Positions 54,975 to 63,671 are shown, counted from the stretch's first letter. The stretch: 64,000 nucleotides of DNA from an uncultured Opitutia bacterium (GCA_903919185.1 CAIXHF010000007.1:87428-151427), one strand, 5' to 3'. Notes: a model not told the origin generated them from the letters alone. Numbers and translations: made by a program.

Positions 54975-57900
54975 ATGAAACCGTTCAAGTTCTGCCTGGC
55001 CGTCCTCATTGCTTGCCTGGCCTCCGTCTCCGCCTGGGCTGGTCCTGAGCCGATTTTCGACGGCAAGACGCTCGCCGGATGGGAAGGTGATTTATCTTGG
55101 TGGCGTGTGCAGGCCGGCGAGATCCGCGGCGGTTCCTTTGAGCGAACGGTCACGAAGAACCAGTTCCTTGCGACCGCGAAGACGTATCAGAACTTCGACC
55201 TGCGTGTGAAATTGCGCCTCACTGGCACCGGCTTCGTGAATAGCGGCGTCCAGATTCGCAGCCTCCGCGTGCCGAACAGCACGGAGATGAGCGGCTACCA
55301 GGTGGATTACGGTGCAGGCTGGTATGGAAAAATCTATGATGAAAGCCGCCGCAATAAAGTCATTGCTGATTCGGTCGACCCCAAGGCCGTGCTCACCGCC
55401 GTCAAGGAAGGCGAGTGGAACGAATACCGCATTCTCGCCGAGGGCCGCCGTATCCGCAGCTGGGTTAATGGCGTGCCCGCGCTCGATTATACCGAGGCCG
55501 ACCTAAATATCGCGACCGATGGTAAAATCGGCATCCAGATTCACTCCGGCGGTAAGGCCGAGGTGCAGGTGAAGGACATCGTCATTGAGGAATTACCAGC
55601 GACGCCGGCCGACATGACTTGGGAGAAGCTGAAGCCCGCGACGCAAACTAAAGCGGTGGAAGTGCCGAAGAAGAAGGACACTGGCTATAACAATGTAGAG
55701 GGCTTGCGTCGTTCGGCGGAGGAACAGCAGAAGCTCTTCCACTTGCCTGAAGGTTTTGAAATCGAGCTCTTCGCCAAGGAAGGACCGGAGATGGGTAAGT
55801 TCATCATGCTCATCTTCGACCAACAGGGACGGGCTTGGTCTAGTACCGCCTTGGAGTACCCGGTGGACGCTAATGAGAACCCCGCCGCTGCCGAAGCGCT
55901 TTATAAATCCAAGGCCCGTGACAAGGTCATCGTCTTTGACCGACCCTTCTCGGGCGGCGTCCAGCAGCCACGCGTTTTCGCTGATGGCCTCGCCATTCCC
56001 GAAGGCGTCCTGCCTTATCAAAACGGTGCCATTGTCCAGCATGGCCACGACATCGTTTTCTTGCGTGATACGGATGGCGACGGGAAAGCCGATAAGCGTG
56101 AAGTGCTTTTGTCCGGGTTTGGTGTGCAAGATTCACACCTCTTCCCCCACCAGTTCACGCGTGCTCCTGGCGGTTGGTTCTGGTTGGCGCAGGGTGCGTT
56201 TAACTCCGGCAAGGTCACCACGACGAAAGGCGATATCGTAGACTTCCCGTCGACGCGCATGGCGCGTTTCCGGCCGGATGGCAGCTTCTTCGAGCCGACC
56301 AGTACGGGCCCCTGCAATATCTGGGGTCTCGTGCTGAACGGGCAAGGCGAGGCGTTCATCCAGGAGGCCAATGACTACGGCTATCCAGTCATGCCTTTCC
56401 ATGAGTATGCCTGGTATCCGGGTTGCGCCGATCGCTTGGCGAAGACCTACCAGCCCCCGTTCCCCGTCCAGGCTCCGCAGTTCAAGATGGGTGGGACCGG
56501 GCTCAGCGGTCTGGCCCTCAGTGACCATGGTGTCTGGCCGAAGGGTTATGCGGACGTTATGTACGTCGCTAATCCGATCACCTCCAAGGTAAACGCCATC
56601 AAGATGGAACGTGACGGCGCCGGCTACACGTTGGAGAAGCTGGCCGACTTCGTCTCCTGCGATGACCCCTTCTTCCGCCCCATCGCAATGACCATGGGCC
56701 CCGACGGCTGCCTCTACGTCATCGATTGGTATAACAAGATCATCAGCCACAACGAAGTCGCCCGTAACCATCCAGACCGCGATAAGCAGTCGGGTCGCAT
56801 CTGGCGCATTAAGCCCAAGGGCTTCGTCCCGCCGGCGGTACCCGACTACTCTAAGCTTTCCTCAGCGGAGCTCATCACCCGCCTCGGCGGTAACGTCGTC
56901 GGCGACGCGCACCTGTCGTGGCAGACGTTGGCTGACCGCGCGCCCGAGGTCGCGACGACCAAAGCCCTCCGCGAAGCGGCGGCGGATGAAGCCGCCCCGG
57001 CGGCCCGAAGGATTCAGGCGCTCTGGGTGCTGGGCTGGCAGAAGCAGTATCCAGTGGACCTCGTTGCCGGCCTCCTGAAGTCCCCTAATCGCAACGTGCG
57101 CCGCGAAGCGGTGAGCGTCTTGCGTTACGCCGCTTCCCTCGATGCGGCGCAAATCGCCCTCCTCGCTGGTCTACGCACCGACGGGGATGCCGAGGTGCGC
57201 CAAGCGGCCATCAAGACTCTGGGCGAGACCATTCAAGCCGAGGGTGCGCTATCGGCGCTTCTGTCCTTCGCACAACCATCCTTGGCTGAACCAGTCGCGC
57301 CGGACCGTAGCCGCAAGCCGATTAAGGTGGGCGAAGCTTATTACCGCGAGTTCGAGCGCTTCCTCGTGCGTATGTACCTCGAACGCCAGCCGGCGTTGGT
57401 GGCGGGCTACCTGAAGCGGGCCGCTGCTGGCCTATCCGCCGAGCAGCGCCTTTTCGCCACCTTGGCCTTAGAGCCCAAAGCAGGCGCAACAGTCCTCGCG
57501 GCGATTCTGCCTGCGCTGGAGCGGGCACCCACGAGCGAAGAACTCCTGAGCTTGGCCCAGTCCGCCGAAGTCCCGGCCTGTGCTGATGCGATTCGAGCCT
57601 TACTCCGCAAGCCGTCCGTACGGGCAGAGGTTGCGGAAGGGCTCTTGTCGGCGCGCACTAAGCTCGATCCTGCGAAGGTCGGCCCGTTGCTGACGGAAGC
57701 CGCCAAGGAACTGTTGTCGGGAGATGGTAAATCTCAGGCCCTTGGCATCGCGCTTATTGGCGGCTTCCAGTTGGCCGCGCTCGAGGCCGACCTCGTTAAG
57801 TTCACCCAGCAGGCCAAGGACGTTGCCGTCCTCAGCACCGCCCTCCAAGCGCTGCGTGACTTGCGGAGTGCTGAGGTCGATCTCTTTGTGGGTTTGACCA

Positions 57901-59246
57901 CGCATGCCGACGCTACGGTGGTGGACCGCGCCCTCGCTGCCTTGACGGCTTCGCGCGCCCCGCAGGCTCCGGCCGCCGCGCTCAGCCTTCTGCCTAAGCT
58001 AGACATCTTGCGCCGTCGTGCGGTCTTGGGTGGATTGAGTTCCTCCAAGGAAGGAGCCCGCGGCATCGCGACGGCTTTACAGGCCAAGACGCTGGCCAAG
58101 GAAGAGATCGATGGGCCCATCGCTGAAAAGTTGGCACTCACCTTAGGCGAAAGCCCAGAATTGAAGTCGCTGATGGCCGAGCTGGGCGCGGTCTTCCGTC
58201 CGGTGCTTATGTTGGACGGAAGCGATGACGCGGTCGCCGAGACTAAACTGGATTTAAAGGGCCCCTTCACGCTCGAGTTTTGGGTGCGTCTGGCTCCTGG
58301 CATCGATAATAATGACGGGGTCCTCGGCTCGCCTGGGCAGCTCGACATCAACTTCTCTGGTTCGTTACTGCGCCTTTATGCTTTCGCCCCCTTGAACGAC
58401 GTTGTCATCGCGAAGAAGCCGATCACGCCTGAACTCTGGACGCACTACGCGATCACCCGCGACGCCCAGGGCGAAATGCGCCTCTACGGTAACGGCGAAC
58501 TAGAGTCCGTCGGCAAGGTGCCCGTGGCCAAGGATTTCTTGGGCTGCAATGTGGCGTGGACGGTGCCGAAGCTCGGCACGAAAGGCGCCCTCGCGGAATA
58601 CCGCGTCTGGAATATCGCCCGCTCCGCTAAGGAAATCCGCGACAACTTTACCCGCACGTTTGCTGGCGAGGAGCGCCCCGCTGCACTGGCGTTCTTCAAC
58701 GCAGGCGGCGACGCCTCGTGGGGTAAACTGCACAAGGGCGCTAAAGTGGTCCGGACGACGGATGTGCCACCGCTCATCACTAAGGCCCAATTCGAAGTGC
58801 TTGCGCGTAAGCAGGAGCACTTCATGGAACTCGGCCGAAAGGGTGGTAACGCCGCGCGCGGGAAGGCCTTAGCCGCGATGTGCCAGACTTGCCACACGAT
58901 CAACGGGCAAGGTGGCCAGATTGGTCCTAATCTCAGCGGGGCCGGTGCCATGGGCCTCGAGGGTGTGGTGCGTAACGTCATGGATCCTAATGCCGCCATG
59001 GAGGCCGCCTACCGAGTCTTCCGCCTTGAGCTCATCGGTGGTGAGGTCCTGGATAGCTTCTATGTCACCGAGGACGCCAAGGCCTACGTGATTCGCCAGC
59101 CGGGCAGCGAAGAGATTCGCGTGCCGAAGTCCAATGTGCGTTCGGCCCGCTACCTGCGTCGCTCGCTCATGCCGGAAGGCCTGTTGGACGCTTTGGGTGA
59201 CGAGCAGGTTTCCGACCTACTGGCCTACCTGATGACGTTGAAATAA
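54975..59246 (+). CDS. Giant PVC-type secreted protein: DUF1080, propeller, HEAT, LamG, cytochrome c
   Basis: The 1423-aa protein has a signal peptide (FKFCLAVLIACLASVSAWAG). Next come a DUF1080/3-keto-disaccharide hydrolase domain (about 25-205, SGVQIRS-type jelly roll) and a PVC-type dehydrogenase beta-propeller (about 255-620, with FADGLAIPEGVLPYQNGA and APGGWFWLAQGAFN). HEAT-like repeats fill about 650-1070, a LamG-like domain about 1075-1270, and a c-type cytochrome with Cys1303-x-x-Cys1306-His1307 (MCQTCHTINGQ) the end. Such fusions occur in Planctomycetes and Verrucomicrobia and are linked with sugar oxidation, but the substrate is unknown. It stands alone. DUF1080 combined with both HEAT and LamG in one chain is uncommon. 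Confidence 0.9.
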   Translation: MKPFKFCLAVLIACLASVSAWAGPEPIFDGKTLAGWEGDLSWWRVQAGEIRGGSFERTVTKNQFLATAKTYQNFDLRVKLRLTGTGFVNSGVQIRSLRVPNSTEMSGYQVDYGAGWYGKIYDESRRNKVIADSVDPKAVLTAVKEGEWNEYRILAEGRRIRSWVNGVPALDYTEADLNIATDGKIGIQIHSGGKAEVQVKDIVIEELPATPADMTWEKLKPATQTKAVEVPKKKDTGYNNVEGLRRSAEEQQKLFHLPEGFEIELFAKEGPEMGKFIMLIFDQQGRAWSSTALEYPVDANENPAAAEALYKSKARDKVIVFDRPFSGGVQQPRVFADGLAIPEGVLPYQNGAIVQHGHDIVFLRDTDGDGKADKREVLLSGFGVQDSHLFPHQFTRAPGGWFWLAQGAFNSGKVTTTKGDIVDFPSTRMARFRPDGSFFEPTSTGPCNIWGLVLNGQGEAFIQEANDYGYPVMPFHEYAWYPGCADRLAKTYQPPFPVQAPQFKMGGTGLSGLALSDHGVWPKGYADVMYVANPITSKVNAIKMERDGAGYTLEKLADFVSCDDPFFRPIAMTMGPDGCLYVIDWYNKIISHNEVARNHPDRDKQSGRIWRIKPKGFVPPAVPDYSKLSSAELITRLGGNVVGDAHLSWQTLADRAPEVATTKALREAAADEAAPAARRIQALWVLGWQKQYPVDLVAGLLKSPNRNVRREAVSVLRYAASLDAAQIALLAGLRTDGDAEVRQAAIKTLGETIQAEGALSALLSFAQPSLAEPVAPDRSRKPIKVGEAYYREFERFLVRMYLERQPALVAGYLKRAAAGLSAEQRLFATLALEPKAGATVLAAILPALERAPTSEELLSLAQSAEVPACADAIRALLRKPSVRAEVAEGLLSARTKLDPAKVGPLLTEAAKELLSGDGKSQALGIALIGGFQLAALEADLVKFTQQAKDVAVLSTALQALRDLRSAEVDLFVGLTTHADATVVDRALAALTASRAPQAPAAALSLLPKLDILRRRAVLGGLSSSKEGARGIATALQAKTLAKEEIDGPIAEKLALTLGESPELKSLMAELGAVFRPVLMLDGSDDAVAETKLDLKGPFTLEFWVRLAPGIDNNDGVLGSPGQLDINFSGSLLRLYAFAPLNDVVIAKKPITPELWTHYAITRDAQGEMRLYGNGELESVGKVPVAKDFLGCNVAWTVPKLGTKGALAEYRVWNIARSAKEIRDNFTRTFAGEERPAALAFFNAGGDASWGKLHKGAKVVRTTDVPPLITKAQFEVLARKQEHFMELGRKGGNAARGKALAAMCQTCHTINGQGGQIGPNLSGAGAMGLEGVVRNVMDPNAAMEAAYRVFRLELIGGEVLDSFYVTEDAKAYVIRQPGSEEIRVPKSNVRSARYLRRSLMPEGLLDALGDEQVSDLLAYLMTLK

Positions 59247-59276
59247 GCCCGCCGAGCGTGCCTTCGCCTTCTTCGC

Positions 59277-59304
59277 TTGCCGAGGGGGCGGAGGGGCTTA
59301 CGGC
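59277..59304 (+). promoter_or_regulatory. Promoter of argS, predicted leaderless
   Basis: TTGCCG at 59277-59282, 16 bp, TACGGC at 59299-59304, then 7 nt to the ATG at 59312. Confidence 0.55.
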
Positions 59305-59311
59305 TTGAGGC

Positions 59312-61090
59312 ATGTCCGTTTGGTTCAATCCTGCCCGAGAACTTGATGCCCTGCTGCGGAAGGTCGCCCCTTCCGTCGCCGGCCTCGACGCCACCTTCCA
59401 GCCGGAGCTACGTCCGTCTGATCCCCGTCACGCCGACTTCCAGTGCAACGGCGCCATCGCCGCCGCCAAGAAAGCCAAAGCTAACCCACGTGCCCTGGCG
59501 ACGGCCTTGGTGGACGCGGTTAAGGCGACGGGTGAGCTCGATGAAACCTTGATTCAAGTCGAGGTGGCTGGCCCGGGCTTCATTAACTTCAAGCTGACGC
59601 CCAAGGCTCTCGGATCCTGGTTGCGTGAGTATCGCGACGAATCGAAGTGGCGCGCGGGTGCGGCCCGCATCATGGGTGGCCGGAAGGTCGTCATCGACTA
59701 CCCCTCGCCGAACACCGCCAAGCAGATGCACGTCGGCCATCTCCGCCCGATTGTCATCGGCGAAGCCGTCGCCCGTCTGGTCGAGTTCTGCGGCGCCGAG
59801 CTCGTCCGCGATAACCATATCGGCGACTGGGGCACGAACTTTGGTATTCTGATTCTCGCTATCAAGCGCGCGGGCTTCGAGCTCGACGCCAAGAGCCCGA
59901 CGGCCCTGGAGGACCTGGAGCGTCTCTACAAGGAAGGCAGCGTCCTGACCAAGGCCGACCCCGCTCAACTTGACGCGGCCCGCGCCGAGCTCGCTCGCCT
60001 GCAGCAAGGCGACGCCGCCAGCATGGCGTTGTGGACAGCGATTGTGGCGGTCTCGAACGCGGCCTGTCAGCGTATCTACGATCAATTCGGCCTGAAGACC
60101 GACGTCATCCTCGGCGAGTCCTTCTACCGCGATAAGGTTGACCAAGTCTACGCGGAGCTCCAGTCCGCTGGCCTTGCGGAAGAGAGTGAAGGTGCCCTCG
60201 TCATGTGGTGCGACGAGGAGCCCCGCTTCTCCCGCCACGCCGAAACGAAGATGCCCTTCATCGTCCGGAAGAAGGACGGCTCTTCAAACTACGCCTCGAC
60301 CGACCTCGCGACGTTACTGTACCGCACCGAACATTTTAAGGCTGACGAGATTATCTACGTGACGGACGGCCGCCAGCAGGACCACTTCCAGCAACTCTTC
60401 CTCAATGGGGCCAAGTGGTTTAGCGCAACGAACCGTAAGCTCCCGCGCCTCCGCCATGTCTGGTTCGGCACGATCCTCGGCGAGGACGGCAAGGCCATCA
60501 AGACGAAGTCTGGTGATCCAGTCCGTCTCCAAGAGCTGATCGATGAAGCCACCGAGCGGGCCTACACCGCGGTGACGGAGAAGAACCCTGACCTCCCTGA
60601 GGTCGAGCGTCGGGCCATCGCTAAGTCGATCGGGGTCGCTGCGCTGCGCTACGTCGACCTCTCTTCGAATCGCACGATGGATTACTCGTTCTCGTGGACG
60701 AAGCTCTTGGCCTTCGAAGGCAATACGGCGCCTTACCTGATGTACGCCGTGGTCCGCGTGCGTTCGATCTTCCGTAAGAATGGTATCGAGCCCGGGCAGG
60801 GCGAAGCCGGGGCAACGGATCCGGAAACCCCGACCGAAATCGCCCTCGCGCGCAAGCTCCTCGGCTTTACCGCCGCGTTGGACCTAGCCTTGGAAGACCT
60901 CCGCCCACACCACCTTTGCACCTACCTACACGAACTGGCGGCCGCTTACGGCGCCTTCTATGCCGCTGACAGCGTGCTGGTGGATGATCCGGCCGTAAAG
61001 GCCCGTCGCCTCATGCTCTGTGCTCGCACCACCTCCATCATGGAGTGTGGCCTCCGCCTCCTCGGCATCGAGCCTGTGGAGAGGATGTGA
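59312..61090 (+). CDS. argS: Arginyl-tRNA synthetase
   Basis: The 592-aa class I synthetase has an N-terminal Add-1 domain and the HIGH motif HVGHL in SPNTAKQMHVGHLRP (about residues 130-144). The KMSKS motif is degenerate (IKTKSGDPVRL), as is common in ArgRS, and a DALR anticodon domain follows. The stop is followed within 10 bp by a periodic array. Confidence 0.96.
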   Translation: MSVWFNPARELDALLRKVAPSVAGLDATFQPELRPSDPRHADFQCNGAIAAAKKAKANPRALATALVDAVKATGELDETLIQVEVAGPGFINFKLTPKALGSWLREYRDESKWRAGAARIMGGRKVVIDYPSPNTAKQMHVGHLRPIVIGEAVARLVEFCGAELVRDNHIGDWGTNFGILILAIKRAGFELDAKSPTALEDLERLYKEGSVLTKADPAQLDAARAELARLQQGDAASMALWTAIVAVSNAACQRIYDQFGLKTDVILGESFYRDKVDQVYAELQSAGLAEESEGALVMWCDEEPRFSRHAETKMPFIVRKKDGSSNYASTDLATLLYRTEHFKADEIIYVTDGRQQDHFQQLFLNGAKWFSATNRKLPRLRHVWFGTILGEDGKAIKTKSGDPVRLQELIDEATERAYTAVTEKNPDLPEVERRAIAKSIGVAALRYVDLSSNRTMDYSFSWTKLLAFEGNTAPYLMYAVVRVRSIFRKNGIEPGQGEAGATDPETPTEIALARKLLGFTAALDLALEDLRPHHLCTYLHELAAAYGAFYAADSVLVDDPAVKARRLMLCARTTSIMECGLRLLGIEPVERM

Positions 61091-61100
61091 GGGAGGGGCA

Positions 61101-61204
61101 GGGTCGAGTGCTGAATCGATGACTGGGTCGAGGACGGTATCGAGGCCAGAATCGGGGGAAGAGTCGATGACTGAGTCGAGGGTGGGGTCGAGGGCAGGGT
61201 CGTC
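61101..61204 (+). repeat. 12-bp periodic array between argS and the NagX-like gene
   Basis: Nine units with the core G(A/G/T)(A/G)TCG start at exactly 12-bp steps: 61101, 61113, 61125, 61137, 61149, 61161, 61173, 61185 and 61197. The C-rich complement reads about CTCGAYYCNGYC. It begins 10 bp after the argS stop. The opening words (GGGGCAGG, then GGGTCGAGTGC) are shared with the array after trmL, showing common origin. The open frames crossing it have a 4-residue repeat and are not genes. Confidence 0.85.
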
Positions 61205-61264
61205 AGGACGCTGAATCCTTTCTCGATTACTACGCTGTTTCTGCCATGAGTTATTCCATACCCC

Positions 61265-62386
61265 ATGGAAACGCCTGCCCCTAAGTCTGAGCGCCTACTG
61301 TCGCTGGATGCCCTGCGGGGCTTTGACCTCTTTTGGATTATCGGCGGTCACGCGGTCATCACGGCCTTATGGAAGCTCACCGACTGGACTTGGTTAGCCG
61401 TCGTGCATGAGCAGCTCGGGCACGTGAAGTGGAATGGTTTCCATTTCGAGGATCTCATCTTCCCGCTTTTCCTTTTCCTGGCAGGGGTCTCGACGCCGTT
61501 CGCTCTCTCGCGTCGCTTGGGTGAAGGCGCCCGAGGGGAAGTCATTCGTAAGGTCGTCGTCCGCGGGCTCATCCTCGTGGTACTCGGCGTCATCTATAAC
61601 AACGGCCTACAGTGGAAAGGCCTGGAGAATATGCGCTTCGCTAGCGTCCTCGGACGTATCGGTTTGGCGGGGATGTGTGCACAGCTCTTGTTCGTTTTTA
61701 GTTTCGAGCAACCGCGTCGGCTCTGGGGCTGGGTGGTCGGTGTCTTGCTGGCCTATTGGGCGGTCCTGTCCTTCGGGCATGCGCCCGGCTTTGCGGCGGG
61801 CGATCTCACCATAGAAGGTAACTTTACCAGCTACGTCGACCGTCTCCTATTACCGGGTAAGCTGCACCTCAAGATTCACGACCCCGAAGGCCTCCTCGCC
61901 ATCTTGCCGGCTATCGGGAACGCCTTACTCGGTATCCTGGCTGGCCTGTGGCTCCGTCGCGCGGATAGCGAGGTCTCTGGTCATCGTAAAGCCGCTGGGC
62001 TGGCTGTAGCAGGCTTGGCGTTGCTACTGTTGGGTGGTCTTTGGAGCTTCGTCTTTCCTCTGAATAAGAACCTCTGGACCAGTTCCTTCGTGCTCTGGAC
62101 CAGTGGTTGGTCGGCGTTGCTGTTGGGCCTCTTTTACTGGGTTATTGATGTGCAAGGCGTCAGGCGCCTCGGCGCTATCTTTGCCGTCATCGGAATGAAC
62201 TCGGTGCTGATTTACATGGCCGGTAAGTTCATCGACTTTGACTATACGGCGCGGGCGCTCTTTGGGGGCGTTGCTAAAGCCTTACCCGCAGGGTGGGCTG
62301 CGCTGGTGCTCGCTGTGGGGGTGCTGGCGGTAGAGTGGCTTTTCCTCTGGTTCCTCAAGGAGAAGAAGGTTTTTTTGAAGGTTTAG
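61265..62386 (+). CDS. DUF5009/NagX-like membrane protein
   Basis: The 373-aa protein has about ten membrane helices and the family start RLLSLDALRGFDLFWIIGGH. This family is related to heparan-alpha-glucosaminide N-acetyltransferases and to NagX of chitin users. It may acetylate or transport an amino sugar. There are no chitin genes near. The stop is followed at once by a periodic array. Confidence 0.85.
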   Translation: METPAPKSERLLSLDALRGFDLFWIIGGHAVITALWKLTDWTWLAVVHEQLGHVKWNGFHFEDLIFPLFLFLAGVSTPFALSRRLGEGARGEVIRKVVVRGLILVVLGVIYNNGLQWKGLENMRFASVLGRIGLAGMCAQLLFVFSFEQPRRLWGWVVGVLLAYWAVLSFGHAPGFAAGDLTIEGNFTSYVDRLLLPGKLHLKIHDPEGLLAILPAIGNALLGILAGLWLRRADSEVSGHRKAAGLAVAGLALLLLGGLWSFVFPLNKNLWTSSFVLWTSGWSALLLGLFYWVIDVQGVRRLGAIFAVIGMNSVLIYMAGKFIDFDYTARALFGGVAKALPAGWAALVLAVGVLAVEWLFLWFLKEKKVFLKV

Positions 62387-62389
62387 GGA

Positions 62390-62514
62390 GAGTCGGGGAA
62401 GAGTAGGAGAGAGTCGGGGGAGGGTCGGAGAGCGTTGGGGAAGAGTCGGGATAGAGTCGGGATAGAATCGAGGGAGAATCGGGGGAGAATCGGGGAAGAA
62501 TCGGAGGAGAATAT
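62390..62514 (+). repeat. 11-bp periodic array, GRRTCG on plus strand, left of the four-helix gene
   Basis: Twelve units with the core GAGTCG/GAATCG start at 62390, 62401, 62411, 62422, 62432, 62443, 62454, 62465, 62476, 62487, 62498 and 62509, i.e. at 10- or 11-bp steps, close to one DNA turn. The array begins 3 bp after the NagX-like stop and ends 34 bp before the stop of the minus-strand four-helix gene. RNA of that gene read through here would be C-rich and G-poor with evenly spaced YC pairs. Confidence 0.9.
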
Positions 62515-62548
62515 GGCGTGAGGAAGGAGCGGGAGAGGGCGGGGGTGG

Positions 62549-62938
62549 TTATTTATCGGTGGGGGTGTCGTTGTGGATGCGGCGTAGTCGGTATTTGATG
62601 AGGCCGCCGATGAGTCGAGCGACGAGGGTTGTTTTCTCGAGCAACACGAGCCGATCGTCGGGTGGGATGAGGCCTGTGCGTTCGCAAATTTCGAATTGGG
62701 TTTCCAGCTCATTGAGGGAGCCCCGTGCGATGTACAGAAAGCGTAGGGCGTCTTTTTGCGTCCCGCGTCCGCTTCCTTCGGCGATGTTCGAGGGGATGGA
62801 GACGGCGGCGGACCGGATCTGCTCAGCCAGCTTTCGGTCGATGTGCCGTTTGTGCTTAGAGCAGAGGGAGTAGGTGGCGGCGACCAGGTCGCTGGCTTCC
62901 GTCCAGGCTTTAAGGTTTTTGTAGGTAGGCTGGGGCAT
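62549..62938 (-). CDS. Four-helix-bundle protein (23S IVP / S23 family)
   Basis: The 129-aa protein matches the family of small helical proteins first seen in intervening sequences of 23S rRNA genes (motifs WTEASDLVAATYSL, LAEQIRSAAVSIPSNIAEG, RFLYIARGSLNELETQ). The function is unknown. No rRNA gene is nearby, so this is a free-standing copy. It is flanked by two periodic arrays that lie in opposite orientation, which suggests a cassette. The start at 62938 agrees with family length. Confidence 0.88.
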   Translation of the reverse strand: MPQPTYKNLKAWTEASDLVAATYSLCSKHKRHIDRKLAEQIRSAAVSIPSNIAEGSGRGTQKDALRFLYIARGSLNELETQFEICERTGLIPPDDRLVLLEKTTLVARLIGGLIKYRLRRIHNDTPTDK

Positions 62939-63002
62939 GCACGAATGGGTGCAGTTCTGCCGCCAGTGTGCGAACGGAGATATCCCTCAGCCGATAGGCA
63001 AC

Positions 63003-63220
63003 CTCGACTCTGCGCCGACTCACCTCCGGCCCTCCCTCCGACCCTCTACCGACTCTGCCCGACTCTTCCTCGACCCTCTGCCGACTCTCTCCGACTCTCT
63101 CCCGATTCTTTCTCGACTCTGCGCCGACTCACCTCCGACCCTATCCCTACTCTTCCCCGACTCTTCCTCGACCCTCTGCCGATTCTCTCCCGATTCTTTC
63201 TCGACTCTTTCCTCGATTCC
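63003..63220 (-). repeat. 11-bp periodic array, inverted relative to the left array
   Basis: Twenty units with cores GACTC/GATTC/GACCC on the plus strand start at 63006, 63017, 63028, 63040, 63051, 63061, 63072, 63083, 63093, 63104, 63115, 63126, 63137, 63148, 63159, 63170, 63181, 63192, 63203 and 63215; nearly all steps are 11 bp. Higher-order copies exist: a 26-bp word starting at 63004 recurs after 109 bp, and blocks near 63060 recur after 98 bp. The 311-bp gap from 62939 to 63249 is almost all this array. Open frames in it have an 11-residue period and are not genes. Confidence 0.9.
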
Positions 63221-63249
63221 CACCCCTCCTCCTTCAATACTGTCCCATC

Positions 63250-63657
63250 ATGTCCGATCCTGTCCTTAAAGTCACTCGCGGTGACATCATGATGCGTGGT
63301 CTTATATGCCGTTGTCCGAACTGTGGCCGTCCGGGCCTACTGAAGTCTTGGTTTCGTCTCAACGATGGGTGTGCCCAGAACTGTGGCCTCGACCTCGCTA
63401 AGTCGGCGGGCGTCTACTCTGGCACGACCTCCATCGGCTACGTCGCCGCGATTATTTTCATTATTATCCCCACCTGCTTCCTGGTGGGCTTCAAACTCCT
63501 CACGGTGGGGCAGGGCGTGACTTTGGGTATCCTTGGCTCGCTCGGCTTTATCGTGCTGATTTATCCAGTCATGCTCTGTTGGATGGTGATGGCCTACCAC
63601 GTGGCCCTGCCGGAAGAACTGCCGGCTAATCAGCGTAAAACCGACGCTAAACGTTAG
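63250..63657 (+). CDS. DUF983 membrane protein with N-terminal zinc-ribbon-like cysteines
   Basis: The 135-aa protein has cysteines at 20, 22, 25, 41 and 45 (LICRCPNCGRPGLL, CAQNCGLDL), then two membrane helices. DUF983 proteins are found near cytochrome oxidase or quinone genes in other bacteria; the function is unknown. The array at 63003-63220 lies just upstream and may be in its leader. Confidence 0.85.
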   Translation: MSDPVLKVTRGDIMMRGLICRCPNCGRPGLLKSWFRLNDGCAQNCGLDLAKSAGVYSGTTSIGYVAAIIFIIIPTCFLVGFKLLTVGQGVTLGILGSLGFIVLIYPVMLCWMVMAYHVALPEELPANQRKTDAKR

Positions 63658-63671
63658 GCAGCCGTCGGTTC

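Noticed and set aside
61020..61214. Open frame through the 61-kb array
   Set aside because: It has a 4-residue repeat from the 12-bp unit and overlaps the end of argS. Not a gene.
62549..62938. Intervening sequence of a 23S rRNA gene
   Set aside because: The protein is of the IVP family but no rRNA sequence flanks it.
62390..63220. CRISPR array
   Set aside because: Units are 11 bp with no separate unique spacers, repeats are degenerate and no cas gene is near.
62390..63220. Cluster of GANTC methylation sites (CcrM-type)
   Set aside because: Many units are GANTC, but others are GGGTC, GCGTC or GTATC, above all in the 12-bp arrays. The step, rather than the GANTC word, is what is kept.
63020..63237. 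Two overlapping minus-strand frames with 11-residue repeats
   Set aside because: They are translations of the 11-bp array (33 bp = 11 codons). There is no start signal and both frames are equally open, so they are artefacts.
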